Source: Novosphingobium sp.
GTDB taxonomy: Bacteria; Pseudomonadota; Alphaproteobacteria; Sphingomonadales; Sphingomonadaceae
Assembly (NCBI RefSeq): GCF_030699305.1
Contig: NZ_JAUYNB010000033.1
Span: forward strand, 57,853 to 121,852
Length of the DNA: 64,000 bases
Direction: 5' to 3'
Position numbers and translations under genes: made by a program. The notes under the pieces are model-generated. The model had not been told where the DNA came from. It ran no database searches and saw nothing but the letters and a program-made list of their open reading frames with translations. This document shows positions 9,375-18,261 of this stretch, one piece after another. Positions within the stretch are counted from its first letter, which is position 1, and every line of letters begins with the position of its first letter.

Positions 9375-10285
9375 TGGCTGAGCTCGATCCCCAGGCCCGC
9401 CTGCTCTGCGGTGAGGGCTGGGCCGATTACGGCCTGATCGACAGCGGCGACGGGCGCAAGCTGGAACGCTATGGCCCGCACCGCTTTATCCGCCCCGATG
9501 CGCAGGCGCTGTGGGCGCCCCGGCTGGAACGCTGGAAGAGCGACGGCGAGTTCGTCCCCGGATCGGATGAGGACGGCGGCGGGCGCTGGCAGTTCGCCAA
9601 CCCGGTGCCGCGTGATGGCTGGCCGCTGAGCTGGCCCAACGGCGATGAACCGGTCACATTCAACGCCCAGTGTACCCCGTTTCGCCATCTCGGGTTCTTC
9701 CCCGATATGGCCCCGGTGTGGGACTGGATGGGGGAGCAACTGGGGGACCAGCGCGATGCGGCGACGCTGAACCTGTTCGGTTATACTGGCGTCGGATCGC
9801 TGGCGCTGTCGAAGTATGGGCCGGTGACGCACGTCGATGCGTCCAAGAAGTCGGTCACGCAGGCGCGCGCCAATGCCGCGCTGTCGGGGATGGAACAGCG
9901 CCCGATTCGCTGGATCGTCGATGATGCGGCCAAGTTTACGGCGCGCGAAGTGCGGCGGGCCAAGCGCTATGACGGGATCATCCTCGATCCGCCCAAGTTC
10001 GGGCGCGGGCCGGAAGGGGAAGTCTGGCGGCTGGAAGATCACTTGCCGGGGCTGGTGCATGACTGCGCCGCGCTGCTGGACGGGGACAGCAAGTTCCTGT
10101 TCCTGACCGTTTACGCGGTGCGGATGTCGTCGCTGGCGATTGGCGGCTTGCTGGCCGAAGCCTGCGCGCACCTGCCCGGCGTGGTCGAACACGGCGAACT
10201 GGTGGTGCGCGAAGAGGGCGAGGGCGATCTTGGTCCGGGCCGGATGCTCCCCACAGCAATTTTCGCACGCTGGCGGAACAGCTAG
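9374..10285 (+). CDS. Class I SAM-dependent methyltransferase (COG1092-like)
   Basis: A 303-aa methyltransferase. Motif I reads NLFGYTGVGSLALSK, and DPPKFGRGPEGEVW is the DPPKF catalytic loop of the RlmI/RlmK-type rRNA methyltransferase group. Unlike RlmI it has no PUA domain, although the first 100 residues form an N-terminal beta-rich extension. It probably acts on RNA or protein; the substrate is not determined. The ATG at 9374 overlaps the thrC stop; a TTG three bases earlier is less likely. Confidence 0.8.
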   Translation: MAELDPQARLLCGEGWADYGLIDSGDGRKLERYGPHRFIRPDAQALWAPRLERWKSDGEFVPGSDEDGGGRWQFANPVPRDGWPLSWPNGDEPVTFNAQCTPFRHLGFFPDMAPVWDWMGEQLGDQRDAATLNLFGYTGVGSLALSKYGPVTHVDASKKSVTQARANAALSGMEQRPIRWIVDDAAKFTAREVRRAKRYDGIILDPPKFGRGPEGEVWRLEDHLPGLVHDCAALLDGDSKFLFLTVYAVRMSSLAIGGLLAEACAHLPGVVEHGELVVREEGEGDLGPGRMLPTAIFARWRNS

Positions 10286-10320
10286 ACGGGCTGCAATTTA
10301 GTAAGTAAAGCATACTAATT

Positions 10321-10692
10321 ATGACCGACAGTCTGATCCTTGAGGTTGCCGATTTCGAGCACGATGTCCTGACCGGCATCTATTCGGAGGAAACCGGCCG
10401 TCCGCAGCCGCTGCGCTTCACCATTACCGTGCGGCTGACACCAGTTGACCGGTACGAGCCGGACACCCCGCTGGAAGCCAGCAAGAACTACATGGACCTG
10501 AAGTTCGCCGCGTCTGAAGCGCTGCCCGAAGGGGTCCATTTCAAGCTGATCGAGGCCGTGGCCGATCACATCTGTGAAACCCTGTTCGTGCAGGACGCGC
10601 GGGTTCAGGCGGTGACGGTGAAGATCGTCAAACTGGCGATCAGCGAAAACGGCGAACGCATCGGCATGACGCTCACCCGCGAGCGCAAGTGA
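10321..10692 (+). CDS. folB: Dihydroneopterin aldolase family protein
   Basis: A 123-aa protein of the FolB fold. This enzyme forms 6-hydroxymethyl-dihydropterin in folate synthesis. Features include the N-terminal GIYSEETGRPQPLRFTITV strand pair, a central NYMDLKFAA helix region and VQAVTVKIVKLAI near the end. It lacks some residues of canonical FolB, so an epimerase or related role is possible. The short AT-rich spacer upstream contains TTAGTA...TACTAA half-sites and may hold a promoter. The stop overlaps the next start. Confidence 0.8.
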   Translation: MTDSLILEVADFEHDVLTGIYSEETGRPQPLRFTITVRLTPVDRYEPDTPLEASKNYMDLKFAASEALPEGVHFKLIEAVADHICETLFVQDARVQAVTVKIVKLAISENGERIGMTLTRERK

Positions 10693-11021
10693 TGGAAGTG
10701 CTGCGGATCACCGATCTGCCGCCCGAACCGCTGGCCGCCGCCGCGCAGTTTCATGGCGAAGTTGTTGCCACGCTGCCGCACGATGCGGACCTGCTGCTGG
10801 TGTTCCCGCCCGCCGACCACACCCAGCGCGAATGGCGCGCAGCAGCGGTTGCGGCTCTGGCCCGCGCCCATGCGCCGCGCCGGATCAACGCGGTGGCGAG
10901 CGATAGCGACGCAGGGATTGCATCCGCGCTGGCCTATCTGTCCGGGGCTGCTGGCATCACCGGCCAATACCTGCCGCTGGATGACGCCGGGGCCGGGACT
11001 GTGTTACCATCTGCGGCATGA
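10692..11021 (+). CDS. Small Rossmann-fold-like protein of the moa locus
   Basis: A 109-aa protein ([20 protein letters not shown]...) with alternating hydrophobic strands and helices like a reduced Rossmann fold, including [19 protein letters not shown] and [14 protein letters not shown] see no nucleotide-binding P-loop or catalytic motif. It overlaps folB by one base and moaA by four, so it is probably co-translated with moaA. Similar small proteins occur in this position in sphingomonads; function unknown. Confidence 0.7.
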   Translation: MEVLRITDLPPEPLAAAAQFHGEVVATLPHDADLLLVFPPADHTQREWRAAAVAALARAHAPRRINAVASDSDAGIASALAYLSGAAGITGQYLPLDDAGAGTVLPSAA

Positions 11022-12022
11022 GCAACTCTGCGCCCCTGATTGACCAGTTCCACCGGCGAATCACGTATCTGCGCCTGTCCGTCACCGACCGCTGCGATCT
11101 GCGCTGCGCCTATTGCATGCCGGAGCGACAGGAGTTCCTGCCGCGCAAGGATGTCCTCAGCCTTGAGGAACTGCACCGGCTGGCGCTGGGCTTCATCGCG
11201 CGCGGGGTGACCAAGCTGCGGCTGACGGGCGGCGAACCGCTGGTGCGGCGTGACATGATCGAGCTGGTGCAGGCGCTGGGGCGCAAGCTGGGGGACGGCC
11301 TGGAGGAACTCACGCTCACCACCAACGGCACCCGGCTGGCCGAGTTCGCCGATGCGATCGCGGCGGCGGGGGTGAAGCGGATCAACCTCTCGCTCGATAC
11401 GCTGGACCGGGCCGCGTTCGCGCGGCTCGCCCGGCGCGATTCGCTGCCGCAGGTGTTGGAAGGCATCGCGGCGGCGCGCGCAGCGGGTTTGCAGGTCAAG
11501 CTCAACACCGTGGCGCTGAAGGGCATCAACGAGGGCGAACTGCCCGATCTGATCGCGTGGGCGCACGGGCAGGGGATGGACCTGACCCTGATCGAGGTCA
11601 TGCCGCTGGGCGAAGTCGAGGAAGACCGGTTCGACCATTACCTGCCGCTGTCGGACGTGCGCGCCGCACTAGAGCGGCGCTTTACGCTGACCAGCACCGG
11701 CCACCGCACCGGTGGCCCAGCGCGCTATTTCGATGTGGCGGAAACCGGCGGGCGGCTGGGGTTCATCACCCCGCTGACCAACAACTTCTGCGATGGCTGC
11801 AACCGCGTGCGGGTGACCGCGACCGGCCAGCTCTATGCCTGTCTGGGCGGGGCGGAGCAGGTGGATCTGCGCGCCGCGCTGCGGTCGGACGATCCTGATG
11901 GCGCGCTGGTGGCTGCGCTGGATCAGGCGATGCGGATCAAGCCGCTGCGCCATGCGTTTGCAATTGACCGCCCCGGCGCCGCGCCCGCGCTGGCGCGGCA
12001 TATGTCGATGACGGGAGGCTAG
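11018..12022 (+). CDS. moaA: GTP 3',8-cyclase, molybdenum cofactor biosynthesis
   Basis: A 334-aa radical SAM enzyme that carries out the first step from GTP toward cyclic pyranopterin. The N-terminal cluster motif is [11 protein letters not shown] (CxxxCxxC), and the C-terminal second cluster is visible in [32 protein letters not shown] is the SAM-binding segment. The C-terminal GG dipeptide needed for activity is present (MTGG). It starts a moaA-moaD-moaE run; moaC is not in the window. Confidence 0.95.
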   Translation: MSNSAPLIDQFHRRITYLRLSVTDRCDLRCAYCMPERQEFLPRKDVLSLEELHRLALGFIARGVTKLRLTGGEPLVRRDMIELVQALGRKLGDGLEELTLTTNGTRLAEFADAIAAAGVKRINLSLDTLDRAAFARLARRDSLPQVLEGIAAARAAGLQVKLNTVALKGINEGELPDLIAWAHGQGMDLTLIEVMPLGEVEEDRFDHYLPLSDVRAALERRFTLTSTGHRTGGPARYFDVAETGGRLGFITPLTNNFCDGCNRVRVTATGQLYACLGGAEQVDLRAALRSDDPDGALVAALDQAMRIKPLRHAFAIDRPGAAPALARHMSMTGG

Positions 12023-12026
12023 GGCC

Positions 12027-12260
12027 TTGGCGAAGCTGGTGTTCCTGGGGCGGCTGGCCGATGTTGCGGGCCGGAGCGAACTGGACGTTGCGCCGGGGCC
12101 GCTCGAAGCGGTGCTGGCGACGCTCGATCCCGCGCTGGCACTGGCCTTGCTGGATGAGCGGGTGCGCGTGGCGCTCAACGGCGATCTGATTGCCGAGCGC
12201 GGCGTGGTGCTGGGCGCGGACGATGAACTGGCGTTCCTGCCGCCCGTTAGCGGGGGCTGA
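12027..12260 (+). CDS. moaD: Molybdopterin synthase sulfur carrier subunit
   Basis: A 77-aa ubiquitin-like protein ending in Gly-Gly (PPVSGG), the thiocarboxylated tail that donates sulfur to MoaE. It uses a TTG start at 12027, supported by GGAGG around 12014 at good spacing. LNGDLIAERGVVLGADDELAFLPPVSGG is the family signature. It lies 4 bases after moaA and one base before moaE. Confidence 0.9.
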   Translation: MAKLVFLGRLADVAGRSELDVAPGPLEAVLATLDPALALALLDERVRVALNGDLIAERGVVLGADDELAFLPPVSGG

Positions 12261-12261
12261 G

Positions 12262-12708
12262 GTGGTAAGCGATGTTCGCCTGCTGACCGCTCCGTTCGAT
12301 CCGGCAGAGGAACTGCGCGCGTTCGCCGCCGCCCATCCTGGTGCCGGGGGCGTGGTCAGCTTTCTGGGGCAGGTCCGGCAGGACGGGGCGGTTGAGGCGC
12401 TGGAACTGCAACACTATGGCCCGCTGACCCTGCCGGGGATGGAGCGGCTGGCGCAAGGCGTGCGGGCGCGCTGGGAACTGGACGGGCTGCTGATCCTGCA
12501 CCGCTCGGGCGTGTTGCGGCCAACCGATCCGATCGTGCTGGTGGCCGCCGCCGCGCGTCACCGTCGCGACGCTTTCGCCGCCGCTGATTTCGCGATGGAT
12601 CACCTCAAGGCCGAAAGCTGGTTCTGGAAGCGGGAACTAGTAGGCGGCGTGTGGCGCTGGGTTGAACCGCGCGCGCAGGATTACGCCGACCTCGACCGCT
12701 GGGTCTAA
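12262..12708 (+). CDS. moaE: Molybdopterin synthase catalytic subunit
   Basis: A 148-aa protein that pairs with MoaD to convert cyclic pyranopterin monophosphate to molybdopterin. FLGQVRQDG, AAAARHRRDAFAAADFAMD and LKAESWFWKRE are MoaE signatures; the final segment holds the catalytic lysine region. I choose the GTG at 12262, one base after moaD, with GGGGGCTGAG upstream; the upstream in-frame ATG overlaps moaD in a different frame. The gene ends tail-to-tail with a four-base overlap of the next, minus-strand gene. Confidence 0.92.
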   Translation: MVSDVRLLTAPFDPAEELRAFAAAHPGAGGVVSFLGQVRQDGAVEALELQHYGPLTLPGMERLAQGVRARWELDGLLILHRSGVLRPTDPIVLVAAAARHRRDAFAAADFAMDHLKAESWFWKRELVGGVWRWVEPRAQDYADLDRWV

Positions 12709-13214
12709 CGCGCCAGCTGTGCGCCCAGTTCGCCGATCACCCGGTCCTGCTCGGCCACCAAGGCCATCACCGTATCGCGCGCTGCGGCAATCGCGCGGGC
12801 GTCATCAGCTTCGATTCGCGCTGCGGCATAGTACTGGTCCAGCTCGGCCAGCGCGACCATCGCGTCGCTGCGGGCCGATTCGAGTTGCGACAGGGCAACC
12901 GATGCCACTGCCCAGTTTTCACTGCCCAGCGCCGCGCCGGATGCCGCGCTGGCGAGGTTGCGGGCCTGCCCCTCGCGGGCGCGAAACTTCGCATCGGCAG
13001 CCTGCGCCTGCGCAACCAGCGAATCGAGGCGCCCCAACACTCCCGCTGCCGGGGCGGGGCCAGGCTGAATGCTGGGGACAACCGGCTGAATCTGCCCGCT
13101 CACGCGCTCTGCGGGACGCCGTTCGAGCGATGGGTATTCGGCAAGATCATTGGCGCAAGCGCCCAGCGTGAGCGCGCTTGCGACGATCAGCAGAGTGGTG
13201 GATATACGGGCCAT
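12705..13214 (-). CDS. Predicted lipoprotein with helical domain
   Basis: A 169-aa protein with a lipoprotein signal peptide (MARISTTLLIVASALTLGAC) whose Cys follows LGA. After a short Pro-rich linker, the rest is Ala/Glu/Arg-rich and helical (LDSLVAQAQAADAKFRARE...), probably a coiled coil in the periplasm. I choose the ATG at 13214 because it gives a clean lipobox; the longer frame adds 24 unlikely residues. Function unknown. It is convergent with moaE and divergent from rplU. Confidence 0.75.
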   Translation of the reverse strand: MARISTTLLIVASALTLGACANDLAEYPSLERRPAERVSGQIQPVVPSIQPGPAPAAGVLGRLDSLVAQAQAADAKFRAREGQARNLASAASGAALGSENWAVASVALSQLESARSDAMVALAELDQYYAAARIEADDARAIAAARDTVMALVAEQDRVIGELGAQLAR

Positions 13215-13276
13215 GGCTTGCCATAGCACGCCGCCCGCCCAACGCCATAGGGCGTGACTTTCCGGCGCTTCCGGCG

Positions 13277-13305
13277 TTGACAGCAAGCCGACCTTGCACT
13301 ATCGG
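13277..13305 (+). promoter_or_regulatory. Candidate promoter and leader of rplU-rpmA
   Basis: A perfect TTGACA at 13277-13282 is followed after 17 bases by TATCGG at 13300-13305, a weak -10. This would leave a leader of about 95 bases before rplU, in which GCACCG at 13350-13355 can pair with CGGTGC at 13369-13374. A regulatory leader is possible but not demonstrated. Confidence 0.4.
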
Positions 13306-13404
13306 CCACCCTTCTTCCGGACCCCTACCGCGTTGGCAGGGCGTCTGGCGCACCGTTTCGAAAGCGGGCGGTGCGGTCAGGATTAAACGAACGGATACGA
13401 TACG

Positions 13405-13770
13405 ATGTTCGCAGTTGTGCGCACAGGCGGCAAGCAATACCGGGTTGCCGCCGGAGACAAGATCGCGGTTGAAAAGCTCGCTGGTGAAGCCGGTGAGACA
13501 ATCACGCTGAGCGACGTTCTGCTGGCCGGTGACGGCGGCGAAGTGAAGGATGCTGCGGGCATTGTCGTCTCGGCTGAAATCATCGCCCAGGACAAGTCGG
13601 AAAAGGTGATCGTTTTCAAGAAGCGTCGCCGCCACAACTATCGCCGCAAGAACGGCCACCGCCAGTACATGACGCTGCTGCGCATTGTTGCGGTTGGTGG
13701 TGCGGAAAAGAAGGCTGCGCCGAAAAAGGCTGCCGCCAAGAAGGCCGATGCGGCCGAAGCTGCTGAATAA
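13405..13770 (+). CDS. rplU: 50S ribosomal protein L21
   Basis: A 121-aa ribosomal protein. The start [14 protein letters not shown] and the [14 protein letters not shown] segment are L21 signatures. The last 20 or so residues are a Lys/Ala-rich tail ([20 protein letters not shown]) beyond the core of about 100 residues, common in alphaproteobacteria. It is followed 18 bases later by rpmA in the conserved L21-L27 operon. Confidence 0.98.
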   Translation: MFAVVRTGGKQYRVAAGDKIAVEKLAGEAGETITLSDVLLAGDGGEVKDAAGIVVSAEIIAQDKSEKVIVFKKRRRHNYRRKNGHRQYMTLLRIVAVGGAEKKAAPKKAAAKKADAAEAAE

Positions 13771-13788
13771 GATTCGGAGTAGTACGAC

Positions 13789-14055
13789 ATGGCACATAAG
13801 AAAGCAGGCGGCTCTTCGCGTAACGGTCGCGACTCAGCAGGCCGCCGCCTTGGCGTGAAGAAGTTCGGCGGTCAGGAAGTGATCGGCGGCAACATCATCA
13901 TTCGTCAGCGCGGCACCCGCGTGTACCCCGGCGCGAACGTTGGCATCGGCAAGGATCACACCCTGTTCGCGCTGACCGAAGGCCGCGTGCGCTTCCACGA
14001 TGGCAAGCTTGGCCGCAAGTACGTGTCGGTCGACATGGCTGTCGCCGCCGAATAA
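13789..14055 (+). CDS. rpmA: 50S ribosomal protein L27
   Basis: An 88-aa ribosomal protein with the N-terminus [20 protein letters not shown], which reaches toward the peptidyl transferase centre, and [20 protein letters not shown] in the core. No N-terminal extension requiring cleavage is present. A GGAG precedes the ATG. The obg gene, often next, does not follow here; a GNAT gene does. Confidence 0.98.
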   Translation: MAHKKAGGSSRNGRDSAGRRLGVKKFGGQEVIGGNIIIRQRGTRVYPGANVGIGKDHTLFALTEGRVRFHDGKLGRKYVSVDMAVAAE

Positions 14056-14071
14056 GCGGATGGTCGATAAA

Positions 14072-14094
14072 GGGCCATCCTGACGGGATGGCCC
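14072..14094 (+). terminator. Hairpin after rpmA
   Basis: GGGCCATCC at 14072-14080 and GGATGGCCC at 14086-14094 form a perfect 9-bp stem with a 5-base loop. No T tract follows directly, so termination here is likely but not certain. Confidence 0.6.
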
Positions 14095-14272
14095 AGTCGG
14101 CCCCAGTTGCCGACGATGCGAGGGAGCGGGCCAGGCCTGTCTCCCTTTTTTCGTGTCTCCCTCAGTCAGCTTGACGCGGCGTCCCGCTACCGGGGCGGCC
14201 CAGCGCAAGCCGTAATGGCAGTGTCACGCAGTGCGCCTAAGGGGGCTGCGGGGCGGACGACGGGAGTATGGT

Positions 14273-14839
14273 ATGTTCATTCGCAGCGAACGGTTGTTCC
14301 TGCGGCCGGGTTGGCCGGAGGATTGGGAAGAACTGCTGGCGGGTATCGCCGACGAAGCGGTGGTGAAGAACCTTTCGCAGGTGCCGTGGCCCTATACCGC
14401 CGATGACGCGCGTGCATTTGTGCGCCAGCCGCAGGACCCGCGCTGCCCGCACTTCTTCGTGACCCTGCCGACCAGCAGTGCGCCGGCCGAGATCATCGGC
14501 AGCGTCGGCCTGTTGCACGGTGAAGCCGGCCCGGAACTGGGATACTGGATAGCGCAGGAGCACTGGGGCCGGGGCTATGCCACCGAAGCGGCCCGTGCGG
14601 TGCTGGGGCTGGCCCGGACGCTGGGGCATCGCCGGGTAAGCGCGGGGCACTTTACCGACAACCCGGCCTCGGCCGGGGTGCTGCGCAAGGCAGGCTTCCG
14701 ACCGACCGGTGAAATGCGTGCCTGCTTTAGCCGCGCGCGCGGTAAAACCGTTCCGACTGCAATCCACGCGATTGAACTGGACGAACCGGGCAATTGCGAC
14801 GGCGGCGATGATGGTGTGCCCGCCATGCGCGCGGCCTGA
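14273..14839 (+). CDS. GNAT family N-acetyltransferase (RimJ/RimL type)
   Basis: A 188-aa protein starting MFIRSERLFLRPGWPEDWEE, the typical start of RimJ/RimL-like acetyltransferases. ELGYWIAQEHWGRGYATEA contains the Q/RxxGxG/A acetyl-CoA loop and NPASAGVLRKAGF the C-terminal helix. The substrate is unknown. The ATG at 14273 follows GGGAG. A bidirectional terminator follows the gene. Confidence 0.85.
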   Translation: MFIRSERLFLRPGWPEDWEELLAGIADEAVVKNLSQVPWPYTADDARAFVRQPQDPRCPHFFVTLPTSSAPAEIIGSVGLLHGEAGPELGYWIAQEHWGRGYATEAARAVLGLARTLGHRRVSAGHFTDNPASAGVLRKAGFRPTGEMRACFSRARGKTVPTAIHAIELDEPGNCDGGDDGVPAMRAA

Positions 14840-14847
14840 ACCACAAA

Positions 14848-14884
14848 AAAAGGCTCCGGACCAGTGCGGTTCGGAGCCTTTTCT
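14848..14884. terminator. Bidirectional rho-independent terminator
   Basis: AAAAGGCTCCGGA and TTCGGAGCCTTTT pair as a stem of about 11 bp, with an A tract on the left and a T tract on the right. It serves the GNAT gene on the plus strand and the hydrolase-like gene converging from the minus strand. Confidence 0.85.
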
Positions 14885-14900
14885 TTGAAGTTTCTTCCGG

Positions 14901-15830
14901 TCAGGCGGTTTGCAGCCGCGCATCCTTGAACTCGCTGTCCGCCTTGCCGATCAGGGCGCGGTCATCGTGGTTCCAGGGGTGGAAACCGGGCATGAAATAG
15001 GCGAACCAGGCGGGCACGATCCGGCGCAGCACGCCGGGGGTGCCCAGCAGATACCAGGCCAGCTTCAGCTTGATCTTCGGGCCTTTGAGGCCGTCCTGCG
15101 CCAGCAGTTCCAGCGTATCGTTCCAGCGGTTGCGGATGAAGTTCAGGGTGATGATCAGCATCATCACCGATTTCAGCTTCCAGCGCCGCCACCGGCTCCA
15201 GTCGCGGGTGGCGAAGCGGAAGGTGTCAAACGCGACGCCCTTGTGCTCGATTTCCTCGACCGCGTGCCAGCGCCACATCGCCACGGTTTCAGGCTCGCCG
15301 CCGGCAAAGTGCTGCGGGTTGGCCAGAAACTCGTGCGCCATCATCGCGGTGTAGTGTTCCAGCGCCATCGTCGCGGTCAGGTTGACGATGGCGGGGCGGT
15401 CCCTGATCATCGCCATCAGCTCTTCCAGCCGCGCGTCGATCTTCGACAGGTCGTAACCGGCGTCGACCGCCGCCTTGTTGAACACCACGTGTTCGCGGGT
15501 GTGGTTGATTTCCTGCTTCACGAACGCGCGGATCTCTTCCTCCAGCTTCGGCGGCACGCCGTCGCGGTGGGCTTTCACGGCCTCGATGAACATTGCCTCA
15601 CCGCGCGGGAAGGTGGCGGAGAGCGCGTTGTGCCAGGCAGTGGCGATCGGATCGTTGTTCAGCCACCAGCGACCCGGCTGCCTGGTGCGGCCAAAGCGTT
15701 CGTCGCGCACGGTGATCACCAGATCATCCGGGGTGGGCGTGGCCGGACCGGTCACAGGTGCCTTGCCCAATTGGGCGGTGGGTTCTACGGCGGCGGTGGG
15801 TTCCAGGGGGAACTTGGTCGGTGCGTTCAT
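14901..15830 (-). CDS. Metal-dependent hydrolase family protein (PF10118-like)
   Basis: A 309-aa protein of the predicted metal-dependent hydrolase family COG3687/PF10118. FPRGEAMFIEAVKAHRD, EINHTREHVVFN and WRWHAVEEIEHKGVAFD supply Glu/His pairs at spacings like those of helical-bundle diiron proteins. The reaction is unknown. I use the ATG at 15830, giving MNAPTKFPLEP; the longer frame runs into the divergent TetR gene. Divergence from the TetR gene, with a palindrome between them, suggests local repression. Confidence 0.8.
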   Translation of the reverse strand: MNAPTKFPLEPTAAVEPTAQLGKAPVTGPATPTPDDLVITVRDERFGRTRQPGRWWLNNDPIATAWHNALSATFPRGEAMFIEAVKAHRDGVPPKLEEEIRAFVKQEINHTREHVVFNKAAVDAGYDLSKIDARLEELMAMIRDRPAIVNLTATMALEHYTAMMAHEFLANPQHFAGGEPETVAMWRWHAVEEIEHKGVAFDTFRFATRDWSRWRRWKLKSVMMLIITLNFIRNRWNDTLELLAQDGLKGPKIKLKLAWYLLGTPGVLRRIVPAWFAYFMPGFHPWNHDDRALIGKADSEFKDARLQTA

Positions 15831-15850
15831 GCCGCTAATTCTAGAGTAAC

Positions 15851-15864
15851 TGACACCAATGTCA
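15851..15864. promoter_or_regulatory. Palindromic operator candidate between hydrolase and TetR genes
   Basis: TGACACCAATGTCA is a palindrome of TGACA arms around a 4-base centre. It lies in the 28-base gap between the divergent genes and covers the upstream ATG of the TetR gene. It is a good candidate operator for autoregulation by that TetR protein. Confidence 0.5.
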
Positions 15865-16455
15865 ATAAGGAAGCGTCTCACCCAGGAAGAGAGCCGCATG
15901 GCTGCGCTCGAAGCCGCGCGCGGACTGCTGATCGAAATGGGTCCGCAAGCCGTCACGCTGAAAGCTGTGGCATCGCGAATCGGGCGGACTCACGCCAATC
16001 TGCTCCACCATTTCGGATCGGCGGCGGGGCTGCAAAAGGCGCTGGCGGAACACCTGGCGGTGACGATCTGTGCCACGATCGAGGACGCGGTGATCGCCAG
16101 CCGGACCGGGCATGGCACCCCGCGTGACGTGGTCGACCTGACGTTCGATGCGTTCGACAAGGAAGGCGGCGCGGCGCTGGCGAGCTGGATGCTGGTCAGC
16201 GGCAACGATGATGCGCTCGATCCGATTGTCGATGTGATCCACGATCTGGTCGATGGGCTGGATGAGTTCGGCTCGGGCCAGATGCGCGACACCACCCATG
16301 CGCTGTGCCTGCTGGCGCTGGGCGATGCGCTGATGGGCGGTGCCTTGACCCATTCGCTGGGCCTGCCCCGCACATCGGCCCGTGATATCGCAGAAAAGAT
16401 GCTGGTCGAAGCGGCGATCAAGGCCGGGATCGTGGTGCCGGGGATGGCGGGCTAG
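15859..16455 (+). CDS. TetR family transcriptional regulator
   Basis: A 198-aa regulator with an N-terminal helix-turn-helix (AARGLLIEMGPQAVTLKAVA, then RIGRTHANLLHHFGSAAGL) and a C-terminal all-helical ligand domain. The ATG at 15859 keeps a family-like N-terminus, KRLTQEESR, but has no good ribosome site. An ATG at 15898 has AGGAAGAGAG just upstream and would place the TGACA palindrome outside the coding region. The likely target is the divergent metal-dependent hydrolase gene and itself. Ligand unknown. Confidence 0.85.
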   Translation: MSIRKRLTQEESRMAALEAARGLLIEMGPQAVTLKAVASRIGRTHANLLHHFGSAAGLQKALAEHLAVTICATIEDAVIASRTGHGTPRDVVDLTFDAFDKEGGAALASWMLVSGNDDALDPIVDVIHDLVDGLDEFGSGQMRDTTHALCLLALGDALMGGALTHSLGLPRTSARDIAEKMLVEAAIKAGIVVPGMAG

Positions 16456-16465
16456 GCCCGAGCTC

Positions 16466-17176
16466 TCAGGCCCGATCCAGCCAGTCTGGCCGCCATTCGG
16501 GCGCGATGTCCTCTACCCGGCGATGATCCACCGCCAGCCCCAGCGCGGGATAGGCCGCGCGCTGCCGGGCCGGGTCGGAGGCGGCCAGCGGCAGCACCAC
16601 CAGCCGCCGGTTGACCTTGGCCCGCCAGTTCATCCGCGCGGTGTTTTCCTGGCCGACATAGCAGCCCTTGGTAAAGCTGACCCCGTTCAGTTCCGCCGCG
16701 TTGCATTCCAGCCAGAGCAGGTCGGCCAGTTCCGCCGCGCCTTCGCACACGCCCAGCGCCAGCCGGTGCGCCAGCCATGCGTCATCGGCCGCAGCCCCTT
16801 CGGACACGCCGAGCCAGCGCTGGCCAAGCGCAGGCAGGCGCGGATCGGGGGCGGGGCCATCACCCGCCTGCCAATGCACCCCGAGCGAAGCATCGCGGGC
16901 AATCCCGATCTTGCGGCGCAACCGGTAGAGCGACAGGCGCCTGACCAGCGCGTCGGCACCGGCGGCTTCGCAGTCCAGCAACAGATCCGCGCCGTCACCG
17001 TGGACCAGAAAATCGAACAGCACCTTGCCTTGCGGCGAAAGCAGCGCGGCCCAGAGCGGCAGCGCGCCGGTTACATCCTGCGTCACCAGACCCTGCAGAA
17101 AGCCGCGCACATCCTCGTCCGGTTCGGTCGGCGAAAGGCGGATCACGGCGCGGGCAGTCAGCAGGGTTGCGGTCAT
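16466..17176 (-). CDS. ygfZ: Folate-binding protein YgfZ/GcvT-like
   Basis: A 236-aa protein of the YgfZ family, which uses folate to support maturation or repair of iron-sulfur proteins such as radical SAM enzymes. The signature KGCYVGQEN is present. FLQGLVTQDVTG near the start and LPLWAALLSPQGKVLFDFLV are also typical. Despite similarity to the glycine cleavage T protein it lacks that protein's C-terminal half. It is divergent from pyrC with 38 bases between. Confidence 0.88.
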   Translation of the reverse strand: MTATLLTARAVIRLSPTEPDEDVRGFLQGLVTQDVTGALPLWAALLSPQGKVLFDFLVHGDGADLLLDCEAAGADALVRRLSLYRLRRKIGIARDASLGVHWQAGDGPAPDPRLPALGQRWLGVSEGAAADDAWLAHRLALGVCEGAAELADLLWLECNAAELNGVSFTKGCYVGQENTARMNWRAKVNRRLVVLPLAASDPARQRAAYPALGLAVDHRRVEDIAPEWRPDWLDRA

Positions 17177-17214
17177 GGGTGACAGATAGGGTGCTGCTTG
17201 CCTAAGGGGAAGGG

Positions 17215-18261
17215 ATGACCACGCCGACTCGCCTGACGATCCGCCGCCCCGATGACTGGCACGTCCACTTGCGCGATGGCGCGGTGCTCGCCGGGGTTGC
17301 GCCGCACACCGCGCGGCAGTTCGCCCGCGCGATCGTGATGCCCAACCTCTCCCCGCCGATGACCGACGTGGCCGGGGTTTCGGCCTATCGCGAGCGGATC
17401 ATGGCGGCACTGCCGCCGGGCAGCGATTTCACGCCGCTGATGACCCTGTATCTGACCGATTCGACCGACCCGGACGAGGTCGCGCGCGGGTTCGCGGGCG
17501 GGGTGTTCGTCGCGGCGAAGCTTTACCCTGCGCACGCGACCACCGGCTCGGCCCACGGCGTGACCGATGTCGCCAACATCCGCGCCGTGCTGGAAAAGAT
17601 GCAGCAGATCGGCATGCCGCTGCTGGTCCACGGCGAAGTGACCGAGGCCCACGTTGATATTTTCGACCGCGAGGCGGTGTTCATCGACCGCACGATGACT
17701 GCGCTGGTCCGCGATCTGCCCGCGCTGAAAGTGGTGTTCGAACACATCACGACTGAGGAAGCGGTGCAGTTCGTGAGCGAGGCGGGCGATACCCTTGCCG
17801 CGACGATTACGCCGCAGCACTTGCACCTCAATCGCAACGCGATGCTGGTTGGCGGCATTCGCCCGCACGCTTATTGCCTGCCGGTGGCCAAGCGCGAACA
17901 GCACCGGCTGGCGCTGCGCAAGGTGGCCACATCAGGCAGCCCGAAGTTCTTCCTGGGCACCGATACCGCACCCCACGCCAAGCACCTGAAAGAAGCCGCC
18001 TGCGGCTGCGCCGGGTTGTTCAACGCGCCGTTCGCGCTGGAAAGCTATGTCACGGTGTTCGATGCGGAAGGCGCGCTGGACAAGTTTGAGGGGTTCGCTT
18101 CGGAACACGGCCCGCGCTTTTATGGGCTGCCCCTGAATGAAGGCACGGTCACGCTGGAGCGGGGCGACGTGGTGGTGCCGGAGGTGATTGATGCGAACGG
18201 CACTTCCATCGTGCCGTTCCACGCGGGCGAAACGCTGGGTTGGCGGCTGGTTGAAGGCTAG
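17215..18261 (+). CDS. pyrC: Dihydroorotase
   Basis: A 348-aa type II dihydroorotase that closes carbamoyl-aspartate to dihydroorotate. The binuclear zinc site is visible: [10 protein letters not shown] near the N-terminus, the carboxylated Lys in [11 protein letters not shown], His residues in [14 protein letters not shown] and TPQHLHLN, and the catalytic Asp in LGTDTAPH. The length is normal. GGGGAAGGG precedes the ATG. The last four bases overlap the convergent rarD gene. Confidence 0.96.
   Translation: MTTPTRLTIRRPDDWHVHLRDGAVLAGVAPHTARQFARAIVMPNLSPPMTDVAGVSAYRERIMAALPPGSDFTPLMTLYLTDSTDPDEVARGFAGGVFVAAKLYPAHATTGSAHGVTDVANIRAVLEKMQQIGMPLLVHGEVTEAHVDIFDREAVFIDRTMTALVRDLPALKVVFEHITTEEAVQFVSEAGDTLAATITPQHLHLNRNAMLVGGIRPHAYCLPVAKREQHRLALRKVATSGSPKFFLGTDTAPHAKHLKEAACGCAGLFNAPFALESYVTVFDAEGALDKFEGFASEHGPRFYGLPLNEGTVTLERGDVVVPEVIDANGTSIVPFHAGETLGWRLVEG

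Noticed and set aside
12662..13171. Plus-strand 169-codon ORF over the lipoprotein gene
   Set aside because: It is a Pro/Arg-rich shadow of the minus-strand lipoprotein with a convincing lipobox.
14910..16127. 405-codon plus-strand ORF over the metal-dependent hydrolase and TetR start
   Set aside because: It is opposite a conserved gene for most of its length and runs into the TetR gene in another frame.
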